This document shows, one piece after another, positions 8,567 to 16,293 of a stretch of DNA of 32,175 nucleotides. The position numbers and the translations under genes are program-made. Each line of letters opens with the position of its first letter. Positions within the stretch are counted from its first letter, which is position 1. Source of the DNA: an uncultured Nitrospira sp. (lineage in GTDB: Bacteria > Nitrospirota > Nitrospiria > Nitrospirales > UBA8639); the NCBI GenBank assembly GCA_902500695.1, contig CABVRQ010000012.1:1-32175 (forward strand), written 5' to 3'. The notes under the pieces were generated by a model, which was not told the origin of the DNA, searched no databases, and saw only the letters and a program-made list of their open reading frames with translations.

Positions 8567-9490
8567 ATGAAAACAATTAGCTCCGGATCCTCAGTGTTTT
8601 CGGCCTATGCTGCCCTCACGACGGCCGCGATGGTCTGGGGAGGATCGGTGGTTGCTCAAAAAGTCGCTTTAGGACCATTCTCCCCAGTGGAAACATCCGT
8701 GTTTCGAGGAATAGGGGCCTTACTGATCCTCATCCCTCTTTGGCTGTGGAAAGAAGGGATCGTTTCTTTTTCAGGGGGGGATTGGCGAAACTTTTTTTTC
8801 CTAGGAATCGGGGTTCTTGGCAACCACTTGTTTGTTCTTTTTGGTCTGCAATTTATTGGGGCAGGGGCAGCGGGTATTATTATTGGTGCGAGCCCGGCAA
8901 TTACCGCCTTTCTGTCCTCCTTAATCCTGAAGGATGTGCCTCTCCGGGTGATTTGGTTTGGTTGCCTTGTCTCGTTTTTTGGAGTGTTGAGTATTTCCGG
9001 GCGCGGGGCGGTGGATGGATTGGGTTCCAATCCATTACTCGGAGGAAGTCTGGTGGTGTGCGCGTTAATCAGTTGGGCCCTCTATACGATTGGCTGTCGC
9101 AAAACCATGGAACGGTTCTCTCCGCTGACCGTGACGTGGACAACTCTTTTGATTTCTTTGATCTTTGAAATCCCGTTGTTGGCCATGAATCACAAAGTTT
9201 TGGACGCCGGGTTGGCGACGGTTCCCGTCTCTGGTTGGCTGGCACTTCTGTATGTCATGGTATTTGCCACCGCGTTGGGTCAGCAGGCCTGGTTGTATGG
9301 CGTCAAAGGGATCGGCCCTTCCAGAGCAGGAATTTTTGGTAATCTTATTCCGGTTTCTGCCTTATTTTTTTCCCTGGTGATTTTGGGAGAACCGGTTGGC
9401 ATGAGAGAAATAAGTGGGATAGGATTGATCTTGCTCGGGGTCTGGTTAGTTGATCGACAATCCTGTGCTGTATTAATGAAAGTCACATGA
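8567..9490 (+). CDS. EamA/DMT-family membrane transporter
   Basis: An inner-membrane protein of 307 residues with about ten hydrophobic helices arranged as two EamA repeats (roughly residues 12-145 and 155-290). Typical repeat marks are AMVWGGSVVAQKVALG near the N-terminus, GASPAITAFLSSLILKD closing repeat one, and NLIPVSALFFSLVILGE in repeat two. Members export metabolites such as amino acids or nucleosides; the substrate cannot be told from sequence. A TTG 42 bases upstream is in frame, but the ATG at 8567 gives the usual N-terminus, so I chose it; neither has a clear ribosome site. The SnoaL-like gene follows 37 bases later, possibly in the same transcript. Confidence 0.88.
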   Translation: MKTISSGSSVFSAYAALTTAAMVWGGSVVAQKVALGPFSPVETSVFRGIGALLILIPLWLWKEGIVSFSGGDWRNFFFLGIGVLGNHLFVLFGLQFIGAGAAGIIIGASPAITAFLSSLILKDVPLRVIWFGCLVSFFGVLSISGRGAVDGLGSNPLLGGSLVVCALISWALYTIGCRKTMERFSPLTVTWTTLLISLIFEIPLLAMNHKVLDAGLATVPVSGWLALLYVMVFATALGQQAWLYGVKGIGPSRAGIFGNLIPVSALFFSLVILGEPVGMREISGIGLILLGVWLVDRQSCAVLMKVT

Positions 9491-9527
9491 TCTGGAAATA
9501 GGCGGAAACGAAGAAAGAGAGCGCACT

Positions 9528-9920
9528 ATGCTGAAGGAACGGATTGAGGAAGTCACACAGATGAATGAGTTGTTTTACCGTGGTTTTGAACAGCTGGATG
9601 TTGCGCTGATGGATTCTATTTGGGCTCATCAGGAGTATGTGACCTGTATTCATCCAGGGTGGAGTATCCGAGTGGGGTGGCCGGCAGTTAGAGATTCCTG
9701 GGTGGTCATTTTCAATAATACGTTTTCGATGAAATTTGAATTGACTGAAGTCCAGGTCCAGGTTGCGGCCGATGTGGCCTGGGTTATTTGTACAGAAAAC
9801 ATCACCAGCCGGGTGGGAGAGAACGAACAGAATAGCCAGGTAGTGTCAACCAATATATTTGAGCGGATTGGAGACGAATGGAAGATCATCCATCATCACG
9901 GATCACCGCTCATGGAATAA
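9528..9920 (+). CDS. SnoaL-like / NTF2-superfamily small protein
   Basis: The 130-residue protein shows the pattern of SnoaL_3-type NTF2-fold proteins: an N-terminal helix (MNELFYRGFEQLD), a W/HxxxV strand, CIHPGWSIRVGWPAVRDSW, and a C-terminal FERIGDEWKIIHHHGS. The conical fold binds small molecules and some members are isomerases or hydrolases, but no catalytic residues can be assigned. The ATG is preceded by an AG-rich GAAAGAGAG. It lies 37 bases behind the exporter gene, suggesting co-transcription. Confidence 0.82.
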   Translation: MLKERIEEVTQMNELFYRGFEQLDVALMDSIWAHQEYVTCIHPGWSIRVGWPAVRDSWVVIFNNTFSMKFELTEVQVQVAADVAWVICTENITSRVGENEQNSQVVSTNIFERIGDEWKIIHHHGSPLME

Positions 9921-10074
9921 GATCTGAGCGTCCCTTGGCTGTGGGTTACTTCTGAGGGGTTCCATTTGCTATTTATTAGAAGATTAGGGAATCTTTTTCA
10001 TTTTGTAGTCAATCGGGAAGGTGCAAGGCCAGGATAATGGCCAAACAGGTGTGACATGGAAAATGGAGTTTTGA

Positions 10075-10296
10075 TCAAGAGGAAGAGCTACTGAACGTTG
10101 ATTTGGCCCATTCTTCAACAATCACGTCTCGTTCTTCCATGTTCATGGCGCTATATTTTTTAAACATACCCAGTCCGCCTTTTTTCCTGCGCCACGTGAC
10201 AAAATGTAAAAAATGTTCCTTGCATAACGATTGGGTTCCGGCAGGGGCGTAGAGGGGTTCGGTGCATCCCCCAATCAGGCACATATCAGCATTCAT
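10075..10296 (-). CDS. Small protein with putative zinc-binding Cys/His site, function unknown
   Basis: A 73-residue protein I do not recognise. Cys6-x4-Cys11 and Cys25-x2-His28 (MCLIGGC, SLCKEHF) look like a treble-clef or zinc-finger site. They are followed by a basic patch (TWRRKKGG) and an amphipathic tail ending in five Ser. It is probably real because a textbook AGGAGG lies eight bases before the ATG at 10296. It diverges from the next gene, another unknown. Confidence 0.68.
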   Translation of the reverse strand: MNADMCLIGGCTEPLYAPAGTQSLCKEHFLHFVTWRRKKGGLGMFKKYSAMNMEERDVIVEEWAKSTFSSSSS

Positions 10297-10533
10297 ATCA
10301 TGGTCCTCCTTTTAAGTTCGCCTGGCAGTGTTCAACAGTCGAAGTATGCCCAACCGTGAGGGGAGAAGGCAATCAATTCACGCCGGGACGATGAAGAATT
10401 GTACGTGAATGCCGTTATGAGTAGATGGGGGTCTTCCCTTGCTTTCTCCGTCAAATGGCGGGTATCGTAGGCACCCAGTAAGCGAACCATTTGACATATA
10501 TTGACAGTGTCGTTGAAGAAAGGAGCGTGTTCT

Positions 10534-11010
10534 GTGTTGACTGCTACAGATGTATTTGAACAAACGAGAGAGATGGCCTTGCGCGCCACGAATCAGGAAG
10601 AACGGGCTCTTCAGATCGATTATCCGGCGTTGGGCACGAAGATTGAGCAGGCGTTGACAGGCCGGAAAATTAACCTTCTGTATGTGAATGAATTTTTGCC
10701 GGAAGGGTATGAAGATCAAGGTCGTTTTAACGTTATGGTCATGACGGCTGGCAATGTTCTCTTTGACATGGTTATCGGGGATTCGTATTTTCGATACGAC
10801 ATTTTTTCCTGCTGTGATTTAGATAAGATCCAATTGATCGACGGGACATGGGATAACAAAGAAAAACGTACGGAAGAATCTTTTCTGAGTCTACGATTAA
10901 TGCATGGGGATGAGGCACATATTCTTCTCGCGCTGAAAGACGAGCAACGTCCAGCCGTATTGTCTTTTGCCCAAAAGATCTCTCACGGCCGACACCCAGA
11001 AAAAGTCTGA
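10534..11010 (+). CDS. Conserved-looking cytoplasmic protein of unknown function
   Basis: About 158 residues, soluble, no signal peptide. The N-terminal third is helical (DVFEQTREMALRATNQEER). The rest is strand-rich (NVLFDMVIGDSYFRYDIF, SLRLMHGDEAHILLAL), with two adjacent Cys (SCCDLD), and recalls a small beta-barrel or PH-like domain; that is only an impression. The frame extends upstream to a TTG at 10501, but GGAG at 10522-10525 lies eight bases before a GTG at 10534, which I take as the start. It is convergent with ygfZ, 48 bases away. No function assigned. Confidence 0.68.
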   Translation: MLTATDVFEQTREMALRATNQEERALQIDYPALGTKIEQALTGRKINLLYVNEFLPEGYEDQGRFNVMVMTAGNVLFDMVIGDSYFRYDIFSCCDLDKIQLIDGTWDNKEKRTEESFLSLRLMHGDEAHILLALKDEQRPAVLSFAQKISHGRHPEKV

Positions 11011-11058
11011 TGGCTTTTCTCAGGGGTCAGAAGAATTGGTCCGGAGTTTCGTAACCGG

Positions 11059-12153
11059 TTAAATGGGGGTAAATGGCAAGGCACAGACAGAGGCCGGAAA
11101 GCGTTGGTCCCGGATCTCGATTTCCAGTTTTGTCTGGGGTTGGGTGAAATCTCGTAGGGGAAATCCCAGTGCAATGGGTTTTTTGATAAGAGGGGAGTGG
11201 GTGGAGCTTGATACCCATCCCACTTCCCGCGTTCCACTAAAAAGTTTCGCCCCGGCCTCCGGTAGTTGTGGGGGTTCTACTTCAAGAACTAATCCGACCA
11301 TTCGCCTTTTGACCGATCCATACGTATCCATTCTGGCGACGACTTCCTGCCCGGGATAGCATCCCTTCGATAAGCTAAAGGCTATTCCCTCCAGATTCGC
11401 TTCTGGCGGAACGATTTTTTCATTCAAGTCTGGCCCAAGGCGAGACAATCCCCCTTCAATCCTGGCGGTCTCGAGTGCCTCCCTTCCAATCGGCTGAAGG
11501 CCGGCCTCTTTCCCTATCGTTAAGAGATGAGACCATAGTGCAGGAAGGCCTTCGACCTGGACAAATAATTCAAAGTCTTGACCACCCGTTTCTTCCGTTC
11601 GAGCGATAACGCCTTGTATGTCACCAAATGTGAATGCGATGGTATCTAAAACCTGAAGGGAATTTACTTCTACACCGAGGGCTTGTTTGAGAATATCAGG
11701 ACCATTCGGCCCGGTAACCAGGAGGAGTCCCCAACTCTCCAGACCATTGTGGAGTTTGGCTTTTGTCCCATAGAGCAGAAATTTTCGAAGGGCTTGAAAG
11801 GTCAGGTCACCCACCTCTCCGACATCCTCAATGATCAGGGTCTCCGGTTGCAGAAATACTCGAAAATAGGACAGCATTTTTCCTTTATGATTCATGAAGG
11901 CCGAGTACCGCCCCTGACCGGGCTTAAGAGGAAGAATATCGTTACTGATGATGCTTTGGAGCCAGGAGACTCGGTCATCACCCGTAACCATGATTTTCCC
12001 TCGTAAGGATAGGTCGGCGAGGCCCGCTTTCTGATGAATGGACTCATACTCTAAAAGAGGGTTGCCGTAATGAAGGGGGACTTCCCATTCGCCACAAGGT
12101 TGAAACGTGGCGCCTAGGGTTTCATGCTGCTTATGAAGGGCAAGGGTCTTCAT
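11059..12153 (-). CDS. ygfZ: Folate-binding Fe-S cluster maintenance protein YgfZ/IBA57 (GcvT-like)
   Basis: YgfZ-type proteins resemble the glycine-cleavage T protein, bind tetrahydrofolate and support assembly or repair of certain [4Fe-4S] enzymes, including radical-SAM enzymes. The 364-residue protein has the diagnostic KGCYPGQE (263-270, Cys265), followed by VVARMDTYGSVKRR, and the GcvT-like N-terminal part (LADLSLRGKIMVTGDD, FMNHKGKMLSYFRV). The KGC motif separates it from true aminomethyltransferases. Its ATG overlaps the stop of the upstream receiver gene by four bases (ATGA), so the two are translationally coupled. It is the last gene of the riboswitch-led thiamine operon. Confidence 0.9.
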   Translation of the reverse strand: MKTLALHKQHETLGATFQPCGEWEVPLHYGNPLLEYESIHQKAGLADLSLRGKIMVTGDDRVSWLQSIISNDILPLKPGQGRYSAFMNHKGKMLSYFRVFLQPETLIIEDVGEVGDLTFQALRKFLLYGTKAKLHNGLESWGLLLVTGPNGPDILKQALGVEVNSLQVLDTIAFTFGDIQGVIARTEETGGQDFELFVQVEGLPALWSHLLTIGKEAGLQPIGREALETARIEGGLSRLGPDLNEKIVPPEANLEGIAFSLSKGCYPGQEVVARMDTYGSVKRRMVGLVLEVEPPQLPEAGAKLFSGTREVGWVSSSTHSPLIKKPIALGFPLRDFTQPQTKLEIEIRDQRFPASVCALPFTPI

Positions 12154-12533
12154 GATGTAGCTGCCGCAGTGATTTCCTCAAACAGCGCGAGTGTCCGCGC
12201 AGAAAACTCATTCCGCGAGACAATTTTTTGAATTCCAAGGTCTTTCGCCAGTTTCCATGTTTGAACTTCTTCATGATTGGCAAAGGCCAGAATGGGCAAT
12301 GACTGTGTTTGAGGAAGTGTGCGTAGAGATTTCACAATGTCGGAAGCATTGAGCCGGTCATCATTCATGTTAATGATAATGCCCATCGGTTGGCTGGCAA
12401 GGGCTTTCGTTTGCCAGTCGTCTCCGGTGCGGAGACGTTCCAGTTTATAGCCTTGCGGTAAAAAGGCATCGCGTATTTTGGTGTAGAAGAAGATATCACT
12501 AACCGCCACAAGAATCGTTTTGGTGTCTGGCAT
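12150..12533 (-). CDS. Stand-alone receiver-like domain lacking phosphorylation residues
   Basis: A 127-residue CheY-like fold: strand 1 KTILVAVSD, strand 3 GIIINMND, strand 4 LPILAFANH, strand 5 QKIVSRNEF. The acidic pair that follows strand 1 in active receivers is replaced (AVSD). The phospho-accepting Asp at the end of strand 3 appears to be Asn55, although Asn57-Asp58 are close. The conserved Lys of strand 5 is not in place either. It is probably a pseudo-receiver acting by protein binding. There is no output domain. Its stop overlaps the ygfZ start, and it lies 23 bases behind the TPR gene. The assignment to the fold rests on pattern only. Confidence 0.72.
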   Translation of the reverse strand: MPDTKTILVAVSDIFFYTKIRDAFLPQGYKLERLRTGDDWQTKALASQPMGIIINMNDDRLNASDIVKSLRTLPQTQSLPILAFANHEEVQTWKLAKDLGIQKIVSRNEFSARTLALFEEITAAATS

Positions 12534-12556
12534 GTGGTAAGGCCTTTACATAAGTT

Positions 12557-13072
12557 CTAGTTCATAAGAGTCAGAATGCGCATGAGCGCTTGTTTTGCTG
12601 TCTTGTATTCAGGATTAAGAGCCAGAGATTTTTTGTAGGAATCGACGGCCTGGTCCCATTCTCCTTGTCGTTCATACACACGGCCGAGATTCATGTGAGG
12701 GAAAGAGGGGTTTTCATATCGTTTGGCTTTCATCGCTTTTTCAAGCCAGGGAATAGCCTCTTCCAGCTGGTTGAGCTCAATCAGGTAAGCCCCGATATCG
12801 TTATAGGGATTTCCGAATTCAGGATCCTGGCGAATAGCCACTTGGCACTCCTCAATGGCTTCCTGCAATTGTCCCATGAAACTATAGGCCCATCCTAAAA
12901 ACGTGTGTGCTTCTGCGGTCGGGAAAATGTCGATGGATTGTTTGTAGAGATCCACCGCTTCTTCCAGTTGGCCTTTCATTTGGAGTTCATAGGCCTGCTG
13001 GAAAAGGTTCCAAGCTGTCACCTTATCTTCTTCGTGGCCCTCACCTTGGTCGAGAAAATCTTGAATATCCAT
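12557..13072 (-). CDS. TPR-repeat protein
   Basis: A soluble 171-residue protein made of about four tetratricopeptide repeats: AWNLFQQAYELQMKGQLEEA, AHTFLGWAYSFMGQLQEAI, PYNDIGAYLIELNQLEEAI and HMNLGRVYERQGEWDQAV, with a helical cap. It has no signal peptide or membrane segment. TPRs are protein-binding scaffolds; a partner cannot be named, but its place between thi4 and the receiver/ygfZ pair suggests a shared role. It starts 53 bases after thi4 ends. Confidence 0.88.
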   Translation of the reverse strand: MDIQDFLDQGEGHEEDKVTAWNLFQQAYELQMKGQLEEAVDLYKQSIDIFPTAEAHTFLGWAYSFMGQLQEAIEECQVAIRQDPEFGNPYNDIGAYLIELNQLEEAIPWLEKAMKAKRYENPSFPHMNLGRVYERQGEWDQAVDSYKKSLALNPEYKTAKQALMRILTLMN

Positions 13073-13125
13073 AGGAAATTGTGTTGCGAACAGTCCTTTT
13101 GGTATCTCTCAGGAAAAAGAGGTGA

Positions 13126-13926
13126 TTACTCACCTTTGAGCTTGAGTTGAACTAACTCAGCTGCACGTCGGCCTGAAAGCAACATCGACCCAAACGCCGG
13201 TCCCATACGTGGACTGCCATCAACTGCAGCAACGGCCAAACCAGTGACAAAGCAATTTGGATAGATTTCACGGGTATTTTCTACCACTAATGCTTCAGAA
13301 CGCGCCACCCACATAGCCCCGTTTCCAGGCACCTTCTGATATAAGTTGCGTTGGTGGAGGAGATTCACCACGACGGCATCATGACCGGTGGCATCAACCA
13401 CAATTTGACTTTCAAGGGCAATGGGATCGACGTGAATAGTGTCATGTCCGGCCATTTCCACAGTGGAATTATTGACCACAACACCCTCGATTCGCTGATC
13501 TTGCCGAAGAATGAGATCGACGACTTTGGTGAGATTCATAATCTTCACGCCGGCTTCGTAGGCAGCGGAAATGAGCCGGCTGGTCACATGAGGCGGATCA
13601 ACCATGGTCATTCCCGGGCAGTCTTTAATCGGTTTAAATGGAATGCCCAATTCTTCAAGAATCCGATCAGCTGGTTCGCAAATCGTGGCTTTATTCATGA
13701 GAAATCCACCAGACCAAAAGCCGCCACCAAGAGCCAGTGATTGTTCGATGAGCAGCGTCCGGAACCCGGTCGCGGCAAGATCTCGGGCGCAGAGGAGTCC
13801 GGACGGACCTCCTCCGACGATGATGATATCGCTTTCAATCAGTGAATCGAATTCTTTGTAATACTCCCGGGCAATGTGACGGGTGATGTCCCGTTCTCGT
13901 AAAGGAGCGATGTTGATAGGATTCAT
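13126..13926 (-). CDS. thi4: Thi4-type thiazole synthase (sulfide- and Fe-dependent, His-type active site)
   Basis: Thi4 makes the adenylated thiazole moiety of thiamine from NAD and glycine. The 266-residue protein has the dinucleotide-binding IIIVGGGPSGLLCA (35-47), GGGFWSGGFLMNK, DATGHDAVVV, and the C-terminal GLAVAAVDGSPRMGPAFGSM. In yeast the sulfur comes from a sacrificed Cys205. Here the matching position in the stretch VEMAGHDTIHVDP is His165, as in Methanocaldococcus Thi4, which is truly catalytic and uses free sulfide with iron. This enzyme is therefore predicted to be the multi-turnover type. It follows thiC by 119 bases under the same TPP riboswitch, replacing the usual bacterial ThiG/ThiS/ThiH route; none of those genes is in the window. 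Confidence 0.93.
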   Translation of the reverse strand: MNPINIAPLRERDITRHIAREYYKEFDSLIESDIIIVGGGPSGLLCARDLAATGFRTLLIEQSLALGGGFWSGGFLMNKATICEPADRILEELGIPFKPIKDCPGMTMVDPPHVTSRLISAAYEAGVKIMNLTKVVDLILRQDQRIEGVVVNNSTVEMAGHDTIHVDPIALESQIVVDATGHDAVVVNLLHQRNLYQKVPGNGAMWVARSEALVVENTREIYPNCFVTGLAVAAVDGSPRMGPAFGSMLLSGRRAAELVQLKLKGE

Positions 13927-14045
13927 AGGGGAGCTCCAGATAATATTTCGTTTTTATGGAACATAAAGGCCAATCATGTTTGGTCTTTGCCTCTTACCAA
14001 AACCCTGTTGGTCACCTGCTGTTTCCGCCATTGACGTTTACCGCT

Positions 14046-15980
14046 TTACAGATATAAGTCTCCACCGGTTTTCCGGAACTCTTCTGATTTTTCCTGCATG
14101 CCTTGTTTCAGTGCGGCATCCTCTGCCAATTGTTTTTCCGCAGCATACTCTCGCACGTCCTGGGTAATTTTCATGGAACAAAAATGCGGGCCACACATGG
14201 AGCAAAAATGGGCTAGCTTCGCTCCTTGCGCGGGGAGTGTGGCATCATGGAAATCCTTCGCCGTTTCCGGGTCAAGGGATAAATTGAATTGATCCTGCCA
14301 TCGAAATTCAAACCGTGCCTGAGATAGAGCATTGTCCCGGTGTTGGGCTCCTGGGTGGCCTTTGGCCAAATCTGCCGCATGTGCGGCGATTTTGTAAGCC
14401 ATGACTCCGGCCTTCACGTCTTCTTTGTCCGGTAGGCCCAAATGTTCCTTGGGCGTGACGTAACACAGCATGGCGCATCCATACCAGCCGATCATTGCCG
14501 CGCCGATCGCCGAGGTGATGTGGTCGTAGCCTGGCGCGATATCCGTGGTGAGGGGTCCCAGGGTATAAAAAGGGGCTTCGTCACAGGCTGCAAGCTGCTT
14601 GTCCATGTTTTCTTTAATGAGTTGCATGGGAACGTGTCCCGGACCTTCAATCATGACTTGGACGTCATGTTTCCAGGCGATTTTGGTGAGTTCCCCCAGA
14701 GTTTCCAGTTCGGCAAATTGAGCCGCGTCGTTGGCGTCGGCCAGGGAACCAGGGCGCAGTCCGTCGCCTAAACTGAAGGACACATCGTAGCTTTTCATAA
14801 TCTCGCAGATTTCTTCAAAATGCGTATAGGTGAAGTTTTCCTGATGGTGAGCGAGGCACCATTTGGCATGGATAGATCCGCCGCGTGAGACGATGCCGGT
14901 CATGCGAGAGGCCGTCAGTGGCACATAGGCCAGGCGAACACCGGCGTGAATGGTGAAGTAATCCACGCCTTGTTCGGCTTGTTCCACTAGAGTATCTCGA
15001 AAGATTTCCCAGGTAAGTTCCTCAGGCTTTCCTCCCACTTTTTCTAATGCCTGGTAGATGGGAACGGTCCCTATGGGTACTGGAGAATTTCGAATAATCC
15101 ACTCACGAGTTTCGTGGATGTTTTTCCCTGTGGAGAGGTCCATGACGGTGTCGCCACCCCAGCGGATGGACCAAATCAATTTTTCAACTTCTTCTTCAAT
15201 AGAGGAGGTCACGGCAGAATTGCCAATGTTGGCGTTGATTTTTACTAGAAAATTGCGCCCGATGATCATCGGCTCAATTTCCGGATGATTGATATTGGCA
15301 GGAATAATGGCCCGTCCTCGAGCAATTTCATCACGAACAAACTCCGGGGTGATGTAGGAGGGAGTGGAAGCGCCCCAGTTCTGGCCAGGATGTTGAGTCA
15401 CCCCATAAGCTTGTCCAGTCGCGTGTTGGGCGGATGGGTGCTCCTCACGGGCTTGATTCTCCCGGATGGCAATATATTCCATTTCCGGTGTGACGATTCC
15501 CTTTCGAGCATAATGCAATTGGGTGACATTTTGACCTGATTTTGCCCGAAGGGGTGGGCGTTGCAAATGGAACCGGATGGCCTGTAAGGCGGGATCGTTG
15601 GCCCGCGTTCGTCCATACTGTGAACTAACCTCTTTTAAAGGTTCTACGTCTTGCCGTTCCGCAATCCAATCCTTTCTGAGGGGATGGAGCCCTTTGCGCA
15701 CATCAATGTGGAGAGAAGGATCCGTATAAGGTCCTGAGGTATCATAGACGATGACAGACGGGTTCTGAACTTTAGTGTGGTCTTGAGGATTATGACTTGG
15801 GGTTTGATGAATCTCGCGCATTGGAACTCGTACATCCGGCCTCGAGCCGGTTCGATATATTTTTTGTGAGCCCGGAAATGGCTGAATGGATAAGGAAGAA
15901 AGAGGAATACGGGGCTCTTCCGAAACGACGTGTAATGATGTTGTTGAAGGGCTAGATGTCGTGGCTTGGGGTGGTGTCAT
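14046..15980 (-). CDS. thiC: Phosphomethylpyrimidine synthase ThiC
   Basis: ThiC is a non-canonical radical-SAM enzyme that converts aminoimidazole ribotide to HMP-phosphate, the pyrimidine half of thiamine. The 644-residue protein has an N-terminal ThiC-associated domain (roughly 60-180, with VRKGLHPLRKDWI), the catalytic barrel (INANIGNSAVTSSIEEEVEK, MDLSTGKNIHETREWI, DGLRPGSLADANDAAQF, EGPGHVPMQLIKENM) and the C-terminal cluster motif CSMCGPHFC (Cys593, 596, 601; CxxCx4C). Length is usual for the long form. It is the first gene of the operon thiC-thi4-TPR-receiver-ygfZ, and its leader carries a TPP riboswitch. Confidence 0.97.
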   Translation of the reverse strand: MTPPQATTSSPSTTSLHVVSEEPRIPLSSLSIQPFPGSQKIYRTGSRPDVRVPMREIHQTPSHNPQDHTKVQNPSVIVYDTSGPYTDPSLHIDVRKGLHPLRKDWIAERQDVEPLKEVSSQYGRTRANDPALQAIRFHLQRPPLRAKSGQNVTQLHYARKGIVTPEMEYIAIRENQAREEHPSAQHATGQAYGVTQHPGQNWGASTPSYITPEFVRDEIARGRAIIPANINHPEIEPMIIGRNFLVKINANIGNSAVTSSIEEEVEKLIWSIRWGGDTVMDLSTGKNIHETREWIIRNSPVPIGTVPIYQALEKVGGKPEELTWEIFRDTLVEQAEQGVDYFTIHAGVRLAYVPLTASRMTGIVSRGGSIHAKWCLAHHQENFTYTHFEEICEIMKSYDVSFSLGDGLRPGSLADANDAAQFAELETLGELTKIAWKHDVQVMIEGPGHVPMQLIKENMDKQLAACDEAPFYTLGPLTTDIAPGYDHITSAIGAAMIGWYGCAMLCYVTPKEHLGLPDKEDVKAGVMAYKIAAHAADLAKGHPGAQHRDNALSQARFEFRWQDQFNLSLDPETAKDFHDATLPAQGAKLAHFCSMCGPHFCSMKITQDVREYAAEKQLAEDAALKQGMQEKSEEFRKTGGDLYL

Positions 15981-16030
15981 GCAAACCCTCTCTTTCTGGG
16001 GGTTAGGAAATTGGTCCAGGGAGCTTGCTC

Positions 16031-16073
16031 AAAATACAAAAGCCGCCCCTTTTTTTTGCTAAAGAGTGCGGCT
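16031..16073 (-). terminator. Possible riboswitch-controlled terminator in the thiC leader
   Basis: On the minus strand AGCCGC (16073-16068) pairs with GCGGCT (16046-16041), followed by TTTTGTATTTT. It lies between the aptamer and the thiC start, where an expression platform would be. The loop is long (about 21 bases, including an A-run), so control by translation is also possible. Confidence 0.42.
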
Positions 16074-16095
16074 GCGTGTGCGGGCTTTCGTGGCT

Positions 16096-16183
16096 CCTGC
16101 TTCCCTACGCTGGTATTATCCAGGTCAGGTCGTGAGGGTCGTCCCCGTTTTTGGGACTCTCAGCTTGTCGCACCCCTAGCAAG
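16096..16183 (-). promoter_or_regulatory. TPP riboswitch (THI element) of the thiC operon
   Basis: Read on the minus strand, the conserved THI-box blocks occur in order: GGGGTGC, GCTGAGA, a variable P3a hairpin, then GACCCTCACGACCTGA, CTGGATAATACCAG and GCGTAGGGAAGC. The closing P1 helix is CTTGCT (16183-16178) with AGCAGG (16101-16096). TPP binding would shut off the downstream genes; thiC starts 115 bases further on. An exact TTGACA occurs on the minus strand just upstream (16216-16211), but without a good -10. Confidence 0.96.
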
Positions 16184-16293
16184 TCCATGGTAAGTCTCGT
16201 TCTGTTTGTTTGTCAAACAGTATCACAGGCTCCATTTTTGTAGTTTGTTAAAGGTTCGTTGGTAAAAGCCATTCCCTTAAGGTAGTGTGAATG

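Noticed and set aside
16202..16220. CTGTTTG/CAAACAG hairpin upstream of the TPP riboswitch as the GT4 terminator
   Set aside because: The stem is short and AT-rich, with no T-run on the minus strand, so termination is not supported.
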